Below are positions 1 to 11,055 of a DNA stretch of 40,718 nucleotides, in pieces. Each line of letters begins with the position of its first letter. The stretch's first letter is position 1. The notes under the pieces are model-generated. The model searched no databases. It saw nothing but the letters and a program-made list of their open reading frames with translations, and had not been told where the DNA came from. Both the position numbers and the translations under genes were made by a program. The DNA is from Trachelipus rathkii (Eukaryota; Arthropoda; Malacostraca; Isopoda; Trachelipodidae), in assembly GCA_015478945.1 (NCBI GenBank), contig JABUQX010022841.1:1-40718 (forward strand), written 5' to 3'.

Positions 1-360
1 AGGAGGATTAGTATAAAATAATACTTATTATCACTATAATTATAAGTTCCAAAATAATGTTATATAACTCTCACTCTCACGTAAATGAGTGGTATATACT
101 TATATATATTATTAATATAGGCGTAATAGAATTAATTGTATTATTATTTTTTATACAATATATTTTTATATATACATTATATTATTAAAGATAATATATA
201 ATTATTATAGTACTCAGGTAATCTTATTAATATATATTGTGAGATATAATTAATATTTTTAGTATCGTACACTATATCATATTATTATATATTATTAATA
301 TATATATTTATATAAATGAGTAGGTAAATATATATATAATATATATATAATATATTTATG
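1..360. repeat. AT-rich microsatellite-like DNA
   Basis: Almost pure A/T with short (TA)n and ATTA runs. No coding frame or RNA is recognisable. It borders the 5'-truncated end of the first LINE copy. Confidence 0.8.
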
Positions 361-2705
361 TTTAGATTTGAATACAGCCATTTTTAATTATAAAATTGAT
401 GTAATTCCTGATGATAAATTTGAATATTATTCGATGGTGGGGAGCATAATAAGATAGGTATTTGGGGGATGAGGTCAATTAGTAAGGAGGAAGGTAATGG
501 GTAGGTGAGACAAGGTGAAGAATGGAAGATCTGCAGGTATAGATGAAATTACCTAGTGAAATGATCAATCTAGGAAGAATCGGAGGCGAGATGATGATGA
601 TGGATTGGAATTGGTGTAACAAAGCGTTTTATGGAGGCATAAAGTTCAACGCGGGATTGGAGAGAGCAGTTTAATCAGGTATTCCCTTATATATATTTAG
701 ATGTAAGGGAGAATAGCGAGAACTGTAGTAATTATAATGTGGAATATACTTTATACTGTATTATGTTGTTAGGAAGCAAAGAATACATGCTAGTATTTTT
801 GGTCGTTATAAGAGTATCGTTCGAGTTTTGACACTGAATTCGAGAGCTGCATGGTGAGAACAGGTGGCGTTTAAGGGAGTAGGTAGAATGGATGTGTGGA
901 TCAGATCTTTGGCATTGAACAAATGATTGAGAAAATGAGGGAATATAAGTCAGGCATGAATATATTTTTATAGATTATTGCACCAGGCGATTGATAGGAT
1001 ATTATAGGAGCTCTCATGTAGGATTGTTAGTTATGAGGTAAGTTGTTTTTGGTGTATTATAGTCCTCAGATATGGAACAAAAGTATTATGCACGATACAC
1101 ACATAGGAGAGCAGTGATGTGAAGGATAAATGGTGTCATTAAAATGATTTTGTTTTTAAAGGGCACAGAGGGAGGGATGTGTTATTATCTCCTTGGTTAT
1201 TTTATTTGTTTATGAACAGTTATTTAATTAAGATATTTGAGAACACTACTTCTCAATTGAACAAAATGAATGAGTGGGTTAAAGGGTGCCCTACCTATTA
1301 TATGCGAATGTAATTTGTGTGGGTGTGGTTGCATCTTTGAAGAGAGTTTGAGATGATTGGTAGAGAGATTTGGCAGGATGGGTATATTCAGGAGGGGTTT
1401 GAAAGTAATGAGCGTATTAATGAGGATAAGGTTAACGAGGTGGTGAGTGAGGACCAGTCCCTCGGTGTAAAGTTTATGTAAAGATGAGCTTATCTAAGTC
1501 GAAGTTTAATAATTAAGTTAAAGATATTTACGGAGATAGAAGTTAGAGACAATGTGAATTGAAAGATGAAAAAGAGTGGATATAACACGTAGGTAAAGTT
1601 GGTGAATTTGCGGGAAGTGGTGGCTGTTGTGTCTGTTACCTCGATAGGTGATGTAAAACGCTTACTTAAGTCTATAAGGGTAGCGACTAAGGTTAGTGCA
1701 TTGAGGCTCTCTCAACTGAGGGTATGGTGTGTTACCCATGTGTTAGTATACAGGAGTGATTACACTCCCGAGATTTAGGAATATTAAGAGTATAGATCTA
1801 AAGTTCAATGTGTGCAAGATGGTAAAATCATTAAGGGTGGTGTATAAAGGTGTGAGAATTTTGATAAATAAGGAATTAAAATATTTTTTATGAGAGATAA
1901 TTATGATCTCAATGAAGGTGGTAATATGAGAATAGGTAAATGTAAGTGCGTTGAGATGGTTTGGTATCATCGGTCCGCACTACTTCTGTATGCAAATGTG
2001 GCCACAAAAGGGTAGAGCGACGGAAGCTCGCTTGAGGCTTCAAGGGTGCGGTTTCGATATTCCTAGTTTCGGGATACCTAGGTATTTGGAGGAATTACCT
2101 AGAAAGTTTCCCAACCTTCCTTGAATTAGGGCTATTCTAGGTTGGAGTTGTGTAACCATTATTTATTAAAAAAATGTGGAGGATGTGTATGATACGTCGG
2201 TTGTTATTGTGATGTATAAGTCGGTGAAGTGTGGTGTGGTTGTAAATCGACCGGCTGGAGACCGAAGAAAAAGTGGTTTGAGTAGGTAAAGAAATGCCTG
2301 GAAGAGAGAAAATGTGAGTTTGGCAGTTGGCGAGAAGAAGGGTGCATATAGGTAGTTTGAAATGACGAGGGGTATTTTTTTTTTTTTTGTGAGTTGGGTA
2401 TGGTTGTGGCCACCCTGGGCCAGGGAATTGTACCCTAGCACTCACCGAATATGTCTTATATTTTGTGAGGACCAGATGCAAAGTCCTGTGTAGTACATTA
2501 TAAGGGTGGATTTTTCTGACTGCGAACGCAGTTTTTCTCATTCTAATAGGCATAAGAGTGTGGAGCGGTAATTGTTGCTGGATTCTTTCGAGACTTCATG
2601 AGTAATTTATCTCTTTCTATCTACTACTGTTTTCCGAATTGCAGTTGTCACGCTCCTTACCTTCCAGTCTAGGGGAGGAAAAGGTTGTAGTTATTCAGAT
2701 TTTTG
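361..2705 (+). pseudogene. Broken LINE copy A (reverse transcriptase to C-terminus)
   Basis: Decayed non-LTR retrotransposon ORF2. Spread over three frames I can read a KNGRSAGIDEIT block (about 518-553), an RT active-site box degraded to YANVI (about 1297-1312), LRWFG (about 1951-1965) and a basic RPAG-rich stretch with KKW (about 2250-2270), in the order seen in the family. The intact family encodes an endonuclease plus reverse transcriptase that copies its own RNA into DNA; the endonuclease is missing here. Frameshifts and stops are dense, so it is dead as read. It is one of six related copies in the first 13.5 kb. The pieces are clear, but the clade is not assigned. Confidence 0.8.
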
Positions 2706-2710
2706 TTATC

Positions 2711-2968
2711 AAAAGGGTTGTGGAGATCGGCTTACATTAATAATTGGTCTCACAGACGTTCTTGAACTCCACCCCTTTTGAAATACCCGATTATTCACAG
2801 TTTATCCAGACTTCACCATTTACTGCTTTTGAAAATTTACGAACTCCGTACTCCATCCTCTTCAAAATTACCGACTCAGACTACAGCCACTCTTTACAAA
2901 ATTGCCGACTCCGACTCCACTCTTTTCTAAAACTACCGTCTCCCCGACTCCGACTCTTCACAACCCTG
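2711..2968. mobile_element. hAT-type MITE relative, CCGACTCC-rich
   Basis: Short noncoding element. The right end CAACCCTG (2961-2968) and left end AGGGTTGTGGAG (about 2713-2724) match the terminal inverted repeats of the better copy at 14,269-14,604. The interior repeats a loose unit of ACTCCGACTCC followed by CTTTTCAAAATTACCG. The left end carries extra bases and no convincing 8-bp target duplication is visible. It lies just past LINE copy A. Confidence 0.6.
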
Positions 2969-3892
2969 GTATTATGTTATTTTGTATAATTATTTTATTT
3001 TTTTATATATTTTTGTGTGGTAACATACTTGCAACACATTTGGGGATCACTAACTCCAATCTTTATCGTTGTGGTACATGGAGCCCTCACATGAAAATTT
3101 AGGTTAGTCATCCAAATTGAGAACGCTTAATGGTATACATTGTACACTGTGCGAAACTCATATTGGTTTCCTTAATCAGATGCTTTGACTCATGATGAAT
3201 ATATATAGTATATTAAATATATTCAAATATATTATTTAGTTATATATATCTATAGAATATAATATAGTATATGATAAATAATAGTGGGTTATGTAATATT
3301 ATATATTATATAGGAACAGACATACAATTTCGAGCGAGTAAAGTTCGCAAATTGTAGAACGAGAGTTAAAGTATATTTTGAATATGCGAGACGTTGTATA
3401 CATCAATGGTTATATATTTATATATATTATGTTACTCTCGTTATACTTGGCATTTCAACATCACTTAAAGGTTCACTATATAACTTTAGTTGTTCTAATA
3501 TATTATTATATTAGGAAAATACTATTATATATATATATAATTTATATGATATATTTATTATTTATAATTTGACTATATTATAGATATAGTTATATATATA
3601 TATTTATATTAATTCCTAGTATAAAAGAAAAGGGGTAGTTAGTACGTTATTTAATATAGGTATATATATATTTTTATATGTCAATTTCAAAAGTGTTCAA
3701 CACACCACCTATTATACCTTATAATATTATACTTATTATTTAATGATAATTATATCTGGGCCGAATCATATATAATGTATATATATATTTATTATGCATT
3801 GTTTATAAATATGTATAATAAAACAATAATAGTTATATTTATATATTAACGTATTTTATAGCTATATATAAGTAAGTTATATTCCGTAGGCT
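2969..3892. other. Intergenic AT-rich stretch without recognisable gene
   Basis: About 200 bp of ordinary-looking sequence up to 3180, then AT-rich DNA with several (TA)n runs. A small hairpin-capable pair, ACAATTT and AAATTGT, lies at about 3325-3356. Short open frames here are low-complexity and I do not call them genes. Confidence 0.6.
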
Positions 3893-5820
3893 TTATTTAT
3901 AAAATCCCAGAGAGTTTATCGGAGGCAAAAATTTCAGTATATTGAGGATATTGATAAAAATATTGTGGGTAAAATATGAGTTTATTTTGGTATCGTGTGT
4001 TACTGTACCTTAGTAATTTTTTGGTGTTGGATGCAGTGTAATTTGGAAGAAAGGTGGAGGTAATTGGGTAGAAGGTAAAAAATTTTAAGAATGGTAAGTC
4101 TGCAGGTAAAGATGGAATTACTGGTGAATTGATCAAGATTGTAGGCTAGATGGTGATTGAATGGATTTGGAATTTGTATATAGCAAGGAGTATTGTATTG
4201 GAGGGTATAATTCCAAAGGATTGTTAGGAAAGGCAGTAGATATGTTATCCTTATAGTAAGGTAAATTTGTGGGAATAGGGTGAACTATTATTGGACCTTT
4301 ATACTGAAATATAGTTATGTGTGAGTGTTGTAGGGAAGATATATATATACTAGTATTTTGGTTGAAAGAGTGCATCGATTAGCAAAGAATAAGGTGCATT
4401 TAGAATTGGTAGAGTGTAAATCCAATTTTTATATTGAAACAAATGGTTGAGAAATTGAGGGCGAAGAAGAATAAATTGTATTTAAGTTTTATGTACTTGC
4501 AATAGGCGTATGACAGGATTAATAGGGAAGCTCTTTGTCAGGTCTTAGTGATAAATGGTGTTGGTGGTAGGCTTCTGAATGGAATCAAAAGTGCGTGTAT
4601 GACGAAGGTGAAGAGTGTGTAAGAATTAATGGAGTTGAAAGTGATTGGTTTAATATTAATAGCGGCGTTAGGCAGTTGTGTTGTTTCCTTGGTTACTTAT
4701 TTTATTTATGGATTGGGTGATGAAAGAATTAGAGGTGGGGGAGTAGGTGAATGCGTTAGAATGATGGTGAATGGCAGAGAGTAGAGAGTGCCCTGCTTTT
4801 TGTTTACGGATGATTTGGTTTTGTGTGGCACTTCTGAAGAGAATTTGAGAGGATTGGTAGAGGGGTTTGGCAGGGTGTTCAAAAAGAGGGGTTTGAAAGT
4901 AAATGTAGATACGAGTAAGGTTAGGGAGAGATACGCTCGAGAAGAACCAGTTGAAAGTTTCATAGTTATTGAAACCTGGTGAGCCAATTAGAACAAGTAT
5001 CTGTGTTTAAATATTTTAGGATGTAATATCTTGATGGATAACCATGGACGGATGGTGCACTTGAGTGTAGTTAGGAAAGTTGTGAATAGTAGGAAGTTGG
5101 CTGATGCTATTTAATCCTTGGTTGATGTAAAGTGAATAAGCCTAGAACGCGCTAGAGTTTTACATGCGAGTATGTTGTTACCTGTGCTAATGTATAGTAG
5201 TGAAACTATGGTCTGAAATAAGAGGTACAATCTTTGGACAGTGTTAAGTGTGAGAAGAGGTAATAAAATGAGGAATAAATGCATTATGGAGTTGTGTGGT
5301 GTGAAGAAAGGCGGCTTAAATGAGAGAATAAACGAGAGTACATTGAGATGGTTTGGTCATATTGAAAGGAATAGTCCGCGTTTCAGGGGGTTACTAATCG
5401 ATGTTTACGTGCGAGTTAGCTTTGTTGGAATCGAGACTCTTCTGGAAGACAAGAAAAGAAAGTGTATTAGAGCTCAGTAAAAGATGTCTGTATAGCCAAA
5501 GGAATGTCAGTTTTTGAGCAAAGACGAGAAAAAGGTGCATGATATTAGTGAATGGCGGGGTTTTTTGTGAGTTAGATGAGAAATGAGTTTGGATTGTGGG
5601 ACCTGGCGCCATGGGGATAAACCACATTAGAGATGAGATACCACAGTGAGGGTCCATCACAGTCTCATGAAGCCCTACGGTGACGGTAAAGGGAGGTGTT
5701 TTCTTTCCGACTTACGTTCACGTTCTTAAACTCTTTTCTGTTTATCTGGTGATGCCTTCATACTGTGCAACAACTCACACAAACGCACAATTCAGAGGAA
5801 TAGGAAATAGATCAAAATTT
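3893..5820 (+). pseudogene. Broken LINE copy B (best-preserved RT core)
   Basis: Second copy of the LINE family. KNGKSAGKDGITGELIK reads from about 4087. The polymerase active-site box reads FTDDLVLCG at about 4799-4825, where the family has YADD, so both metal-binding aspartates survive. It continues into RGLKVNVDTSKV (about 4888-4923) and LRWFGHIERN (about 5343-5372). Frameshifts separate these blocks and the endonuclease half is missing. The 3' untranslated part ends in an AAT-rich tail, as in LINEs with microsatellite-like 3' ends. It is the best copy for identifying the family. Confidence 0.85.
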
Positions 5821-5944
5821 ATTTAATAATAATAATAATAATAATAATTGAATAATAATAATAATATAATAATATAATAATAATAATAATAATAACTATA
5901 ACAATAATAATTATATATATATTAATAACTATAATACTATAATT

Positions 5945-5976
<32 letters not shown>

Positions 5977-6030
5977 ATATATATATATATTTTATTATAT
6001 ATATATATATATATATATATTAATCTAATA
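5821..6030. repeat. (AAT)n followed by (TA)n microsatellite
   Basis: AAT/ATA triplet runs pass into TA dinucleotide runs directly after LINE copy B. The first part may be the retrotransposon's simple-sequence tail, later expanded. Confidence 0.85.
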
Positions 6031-6119
6031 TTATAATTATATTCTCTTTTTTTCTCATTCATGACTACCTTTATAATATATATATATTATATTATATTAT
6101 ATGGATATATATTAATCAG

Positions 6120-6245
6120 CTTTTGGCCTGTGCTCTTGGAAGATGCTTTACCTCTGCTTCAGGCTCCAAGCCCAGTAATAACAGTTGATCAAACTTACAA
6201 GCTAATGTATTGTCTCCATAATTTGTCAGTCAATGCGGAGGACAG
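6120..6245 (+). CDS. NUP85: Nup85-like nucleoporin exon (single internal exon)
   Basis: One 126-nt exon-sized open block with protein-like composition amid repeats. The translation holds FWPVLLEDALPLL followed by QTYKLMYCL. This resembles the C-terminal helical region of Nup85 (Nup75), a scaffold of the Y-shaped Nup107-160 complex of the nuclear pore, as I know the vertebrate protein. The block starts after an AG at 6118-6119. Its first base would complete a codon before Phe-Trp, and a Ser codon ending in C would fit the family's Ser-Phe-Trp. The best 3' boundary is AG|GCAAGT at 6244-6250, a GC-type donor, giving phase 2 at both ends and a length divisible by three. No other Nup85 exon was found, so this is either an exon in a repeat-filled gene or an isolated fragment. 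Confidence 0.62.
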
Positions 6246-6440
6246 GCAAGTGTTGATTTTTTTTCATTGTGATAAAATATTTTGAAACAACGTATGCTCT
6301 AAAGATTTGAATGGCCTGTGTTCAGTGTAGGACTGATAACTCTTTACCTTCATCTTTCTTTCACTAGTCTCATAGAGTCCGAAGAATAGTTGTGTGTGAA
6401 TGATTCAATATTAGCTAATATTGCTAATAATTGCATGTAT
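6246..6440. other. Presumed intron sequence after the Nup85-like exon
   Basis: No coding block or repeat that I recognise. If the exon call is right, this is the start of an intron with a GC donor, which then runs into LINE copy C. Confidence 0.4.
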
Positions 6441-7325
6441 AGAATACTCTCTGAATTTAATTTAAATGCGTTAACTAGTTTATTGATGAGGAGAAAGTTG
6501 TGAATGATAATAAGGTGACTGGTGCAATTAAATCCTTGGTGAATGATAATTTAAGCGACTTAAATCCTTTGAGTGCGTATAATTGATTTTGTACATGCAC
6601 CGGGTAACATTTTGTAACCCAAAAGACAAATAGGTGTATAATAAATACCCTTTACAGCAACAAAATAATGATGTTGCGGGAATTATAGAGGTATAGATCT
6701 ATTAGGTTAAAATTGTTCATACGGATTATCCTTGGGGCTTGTATGTGAAAGAGAATTGAGTAAAATGAGGGAAACTTGGTGTGAAGAAAGGCGTAATCAA
6801 TGGGATATAGAATGGGCCTTGAATAGTCAGTTGGTTTAAGCGGATATAATAGAGGTGAGTTTGTTTATTGGGGAATCGGGACCCTAGGCTGAGTTTAGAG
6901 CTGAGGAGAAAAGTGGATTGAGTCAGTAAAGGAATATCTGAGAGAAAGGAATGTGAGTTTCTGGTACAGAGCAGCGAGAAGAAAGGAATAGCGTAATTGG
7001 GTGATAGAATAGTGGTTGTATAAAAGTGCGAATCTTTTGTGAGGGGATATGGTATTAGTTTAGGCCGGCTTGAATCCAAGGAGGTGAACCCATACACTTG
7101 ACTAGATGATACCTTTGACAGTGATGAGTGTTGCCGTCGTCGTCTTATGAAGCCCTAGGTGGATTTTCTCACTACAACTGAGTTCTTTACTTAATTGGAT
7201 ACTGGAGGGCGGTAGGGTTGTGAGGGCCTTATCTGTTTCTACTTAGTCATGTTCTTATTCTATCTTCTTGTTTTTGCGGTTTATGCTGCGAACCTCATTC
7301 AAAATCTGGGCAAATGAGGTAGTTG
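6441..7325 (+). pseudogene. Broken LINE copy C (3' part only)
   Basis: 5'-truncated third copy. VTGAIKSLV is readable at about 6513-6540, followed by the region that in other copies encodes the RWFGH and RPRKKW blocks, then a 3' untranslated end. The long antisense open frame over 6726-7097 is a shadow of this copy. Truncation to the 3' end is typical of incomplete LINE reverse transcription. Confidence 0.65.
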
Positions 7326-7560
7326 ATAATAGAATGTTAAACTAATATAGGGTATATAAGTATTTATATATAGTAATAATGATAGGCTAAATATAAATAT
7401 AAGATATATATAATATAAGTATAACCCACCTTAGGAGGTATTCTATATATATTCTAATTTTTATTATTCGATCAGTATATAGTATATAATAGAATATATA
7501 TAATAAATATGTATTAAATATATAATATATAACTATATTATTATACTATTTGATTATAGT
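7326..7560. repeat. AT-rich tract after LINE copy C
   Basis: TATA-rich low-complexity DNA with no coding signal. It occupies the same position relative to the LINE end as the tracts after copies B and E. Confidence 0.7.
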
Positions 7561-7569
7561 TATTCAGAC

Positions 7570-9955
7570 AAGTGGAGTTGAATATACACTCCTATATAAG
7601 CTAATGAAAAGAAGATTTCAAAAGAGAAGATGTATTGGGAAATATTATACTAAAATACACCACTAGGAGATAAAAGAAGAGCATGAAATAGAATTCAGTT
7701 GGTGGGATTGGAGGATGAAAGGGCGCTTTACATTGGGCAATAGGAAACTCTTCTGGAGTCAAGCACAAAGTAAGAATAGAAGCAAGAGACAGCTTAGAAT
7801 ATATTATAATATAGGGATCGGTGCTTTCGTACTGTATAAAATTTGGAAATGCGAGTGGCAGTGTGGAAGGACACTTAAAACTATCTGTTATTTACCACAA
7901 TATGGTCAGTAATGAAGATTGTGTATGTAAAGTGAATGAATGATTAAGGTTGTTTGATGGTGACAAAAGACTGAATAGAGTATTTTTTGGGGCATGGGCC
8001 TATATAGTAGAATTTTAGGGAGAAGAGAATAGAGAGCCAACAGATTGCAATAGTTATGGGTAGAGTTGTTAGAAAAGTTTGCACAGATGGTATAATGAAA
8101 AATTACTAGTGAAATGATCAAGAACTGGAGGCGAGATGGTGATGTAGATTGATTTGGAAGTTTGTGTACACCAGCTTTGGTATAGGAGGAGGTGATGAGT
8201 TCCGAGTATTGGACACGAGAGGCAAATTTTAAATAGTTAACGCTTATAGTAAGCGAACAGGATAAACTGTAAGGCATTATATTGGGAATTTAGGTTCATT
8301 GAGTGTTGTTTAGGAAGATGGATTAATGCTGGAATTTCAGATCGAAAATTGTGCGGTACACGTTAGTGTACTGATATTGACTGCACATTGCGCTGAAGAG
8401 GAAAAGGTAGACATTTTAGGAAGTTGGTAGATGATGTGTGGATCAAATTCTTTACATTGAAACTAATAATTTAAGAAAATTCTGTTGGGACGAGTTAGAA
8501 AGTTTTATATAGGTTTTAATGGATGAAAGGAGAGGAGTGTTGTAGTGGGATGGGATATAGGGAAGTCTCATAAAGGTGTGTTAGGATGGCACTAGTAGTT
8601 GGTGAGGTAGGCTTCTGAATGGAATCAGAAGTATGTTGGAGTGATTTAATGAAACGCGTGTTAGACGAAATTGAAGTAAAATGTGATTGGTGGATGTTGA
8701 TGAGGGAATGTATGTTTTAGGGATATTATTGAAAACCAACCCTCTTGGTTTCTCTGGGGCTGTTTATGGTATTGAATGTAGAGATGGGGAGGTGGCAGGA
8801 AATGAGAGAGAGTGGAGGTGAGTGGATGGTAAGCCATGGAGTCTACTAACCTCTATTTATATGCGGATGGATTTGAATTTTTGAGTGGCGAATCCTGTAA
8901 GAGCTTATGAGAGGATTGATATATATAGAGGGTGTGTAGGAGGAGTTTGAGTAATACAGTAGATAAGAGTAAAGAGTTAATAGTTTTGTCCAGTGAAGAC
9001 ACAAAATCTCGGTTGTGAATGTTATGTTTATGAGTGTGAGTGCAGCTGGAACACAGTGTCAGTTTAAATATTTAGCGACACATGTTGGGGAGGTGAAACA
9101 GCGGAACATGGATGATGCTATGAGTGTAGTTAGGAAAAGTTTGTTGAATGGCACGGTAAAGGTGGCTGGTGCAATTAAATCGCTTGGTGAGATCATGTTA
9201 ATGGACCTAAGTCTCTCGAGTGTTCGTCTACGGGTCTTACAATAATAGTGGTTGTTACCTTATATATAATTTATAGTAGTGAGACTATGTGCTGGCATTA
9301 TGAGTTTGTTATAAAGAGGTACTAGAAGTTCAATTGTGAATTCAGATGGAATTAGCTATTACCCAATTTAGGGGCGTAGCCCCTATTATTGTGTGAAAAG
9401 AATTATAAAATAGGAATGATTATCTTGAACGTAGATGTTTGTGTGGTGTGAAGAAAGGGGTAAATGGAGAATAAATCGAAAGTAATGTTGAATGGTTTGG
9501 TTCACCGTTGGAAAGGATGAATGATTTTTAGTGGCTTGGTATAAGCGGATGTATATGTGGAAGTTTAGTGTGTTGGGAGGAACCGATCAGAGAGCTGGGA
9601 GACCGAAGAGAAAGTGGATTGAGAGGCGAGAATAAAGGGTTATGTCTGCAATTGGAGAGAAATGTGAAGTTTGGGCAGAGGCGGAATAAAGGTGCATGAT
9701 AGGAGAGATGGGGTTTTGTATGGGGGCATGGTGTGGCCCAAGCTGGGCCAAAGGGATATGGACCCTTAACATTGACGATTCTATAACCCATATTTGTGAG
9801 GGTCCGTCGTCGATCCCTGAAAAGTTTAGGTGGATTTTTTCTGTCCTGTTTGACGAGTCTTTCACTACATTTAATTTGGTTACAAGAGGGGGCGGTAAGT
9901 TAACTTGATAAAATGATAGAGTGTTAGTGAGGAGAGCTTGGAGATAACCCTTCGA
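7570..9955 (+). pseudogene. Broken LINE copy D
   Basis: Fourth copy, one of the longer ones. A 65-codon open frame at 7715-7912 probably belongs to the endonuclease-RT linker but is not diagnostic alone. Further on, the RT active-site box is degraded to YADGF (about 8860-8875). An open stretch at 9015-9245 holds FKYLATHVGE and VAGAIKSLGE, matching copies A-C. A RWFG-like block lies near 9490 and a basic block near 9600. Single-base frameshifts are frequent. It runs nearly directly into copy E. Confidence 0.7.
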
Positions 9956-10850
9956 AAGTCTGCATCACACTCTTCGAGAGATAATGTATAGAGGTATAAG
10001 TAGAATAAAATTATTTAAATCGTATATTTTTTGGTTAATGTAATAGGACTAAGTCTTGAGTGCGCTAGGGTTCACATGAGGGTATTGGTATGTTGTTACC
10101 TTCGTTATTGTATAGTAGTGAGACTATGGTCTGGAATAAGAAGTATAGATCTAAAGTTTCCAATGTGTTCAGATGGACTAACTTAGGGGGTGTGCTAGGT
10201 TGTGAGAAGAATTGATATTAAACCACTCGATGGAATTGAACTTTTATTTAGAGAGTATTGTGGCTGGGTGAACAGCAAAGGTTGTAAAATAGATAGTAAT
10301 AGAAATGAAGTACTGTTGGAGATGTGGGTTTGGTCATTATTGGAAAGGAATGAATGATAGTCGTGAACCTGGTACGGATGTATAGTGGCTTGAGTGTTGT
10401 TGGGGACACGATCCGGCTGGGAGACCAGAAAAAAGTGGATTGAAGTCAGTAAAGGCTAATGTTTGAAGGAGAGAAATGTGAGTTTGGTAGAGGCCAGAAG
10501 AAAGGGTTATCACAGGAGTGAATGGCGGGGGTTTTGTGAGGGGAACGTCACATTGGTGTGGCCCCAACCTGGGCGCAAGGGAGAACCCTTACACTCGACG
10601 ATCTACCAAGTGGAGTTTTGTCTAATGCTGTCCCATGAAGCTTTTTAGGTGTGGATTTTTTCCTGACTGACGTATTGAGTCTCATCTAATAATTGCGTAC
10701 TGGGAGGGGGGCCGGCAAGGCTAGGCTTTCTTTTCGACTTATGTCATTGTTCTTCTACTGCTTTTCTTTTCCGAATGCTCGATTTAACACGCACACCTTA
10801 CTCCTCATTCTTGAGTTTAACATATTAGGAAGATAAAGACAAGAAATAAG
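9956..10850 (+). pseudogene. Broken LINE copy E (3' part only)
   Basis: A second 3' end of the same family directly behind copy D. It contains the SETMVWNKK-type block (about 10,115-10,145), a broken RWFGH-type region (about 10,325-10,350), a basic block (about 10,410-10,440) and the GTGGCCCCAACCTGGGC stretch (10,558-10,574) that resembles the 3' coding end of copy D near 9,733. The repeat of these landmarks shows that D and E are separate copies in tandem. Confidence 0.7.
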
Positions 10851-11055
10851 AATAGAAATATAATAAATATATATATAAATATTAGATATGATATTTTGGT
10901 TAGTAATTAACATTTGGCTATGTATTAATATTATATTTAGTCGTATAATAACTAATTATAATTATACTTAAATATATATATATATTATATATCTATATTT
11001 ATTTATTCATTAGAATATTTATACTAATATTTATATATATTTAACGTATATATTT
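10851..11055. repeat. AT-rich tract between opposed LINE copies
   Basis: A/T-only low-complexity sequence. It separates the 3' end of plus-strand copy E from the 3' end of minus-strand copy F. Confidence 0.7.

Noticed and set aside
2137..2553. 138-codon minus-strand open frame
   Set aside because: Antisense shadow of the C-terminal part of LINE copy A, with low-complexity composition.
6726..8277. Two 123-codon minus-strand frames (6,726-7,097 and 7,906-8,277)
   Set aside because: Antisense to LINE copies C and D, with no motifs of their own.
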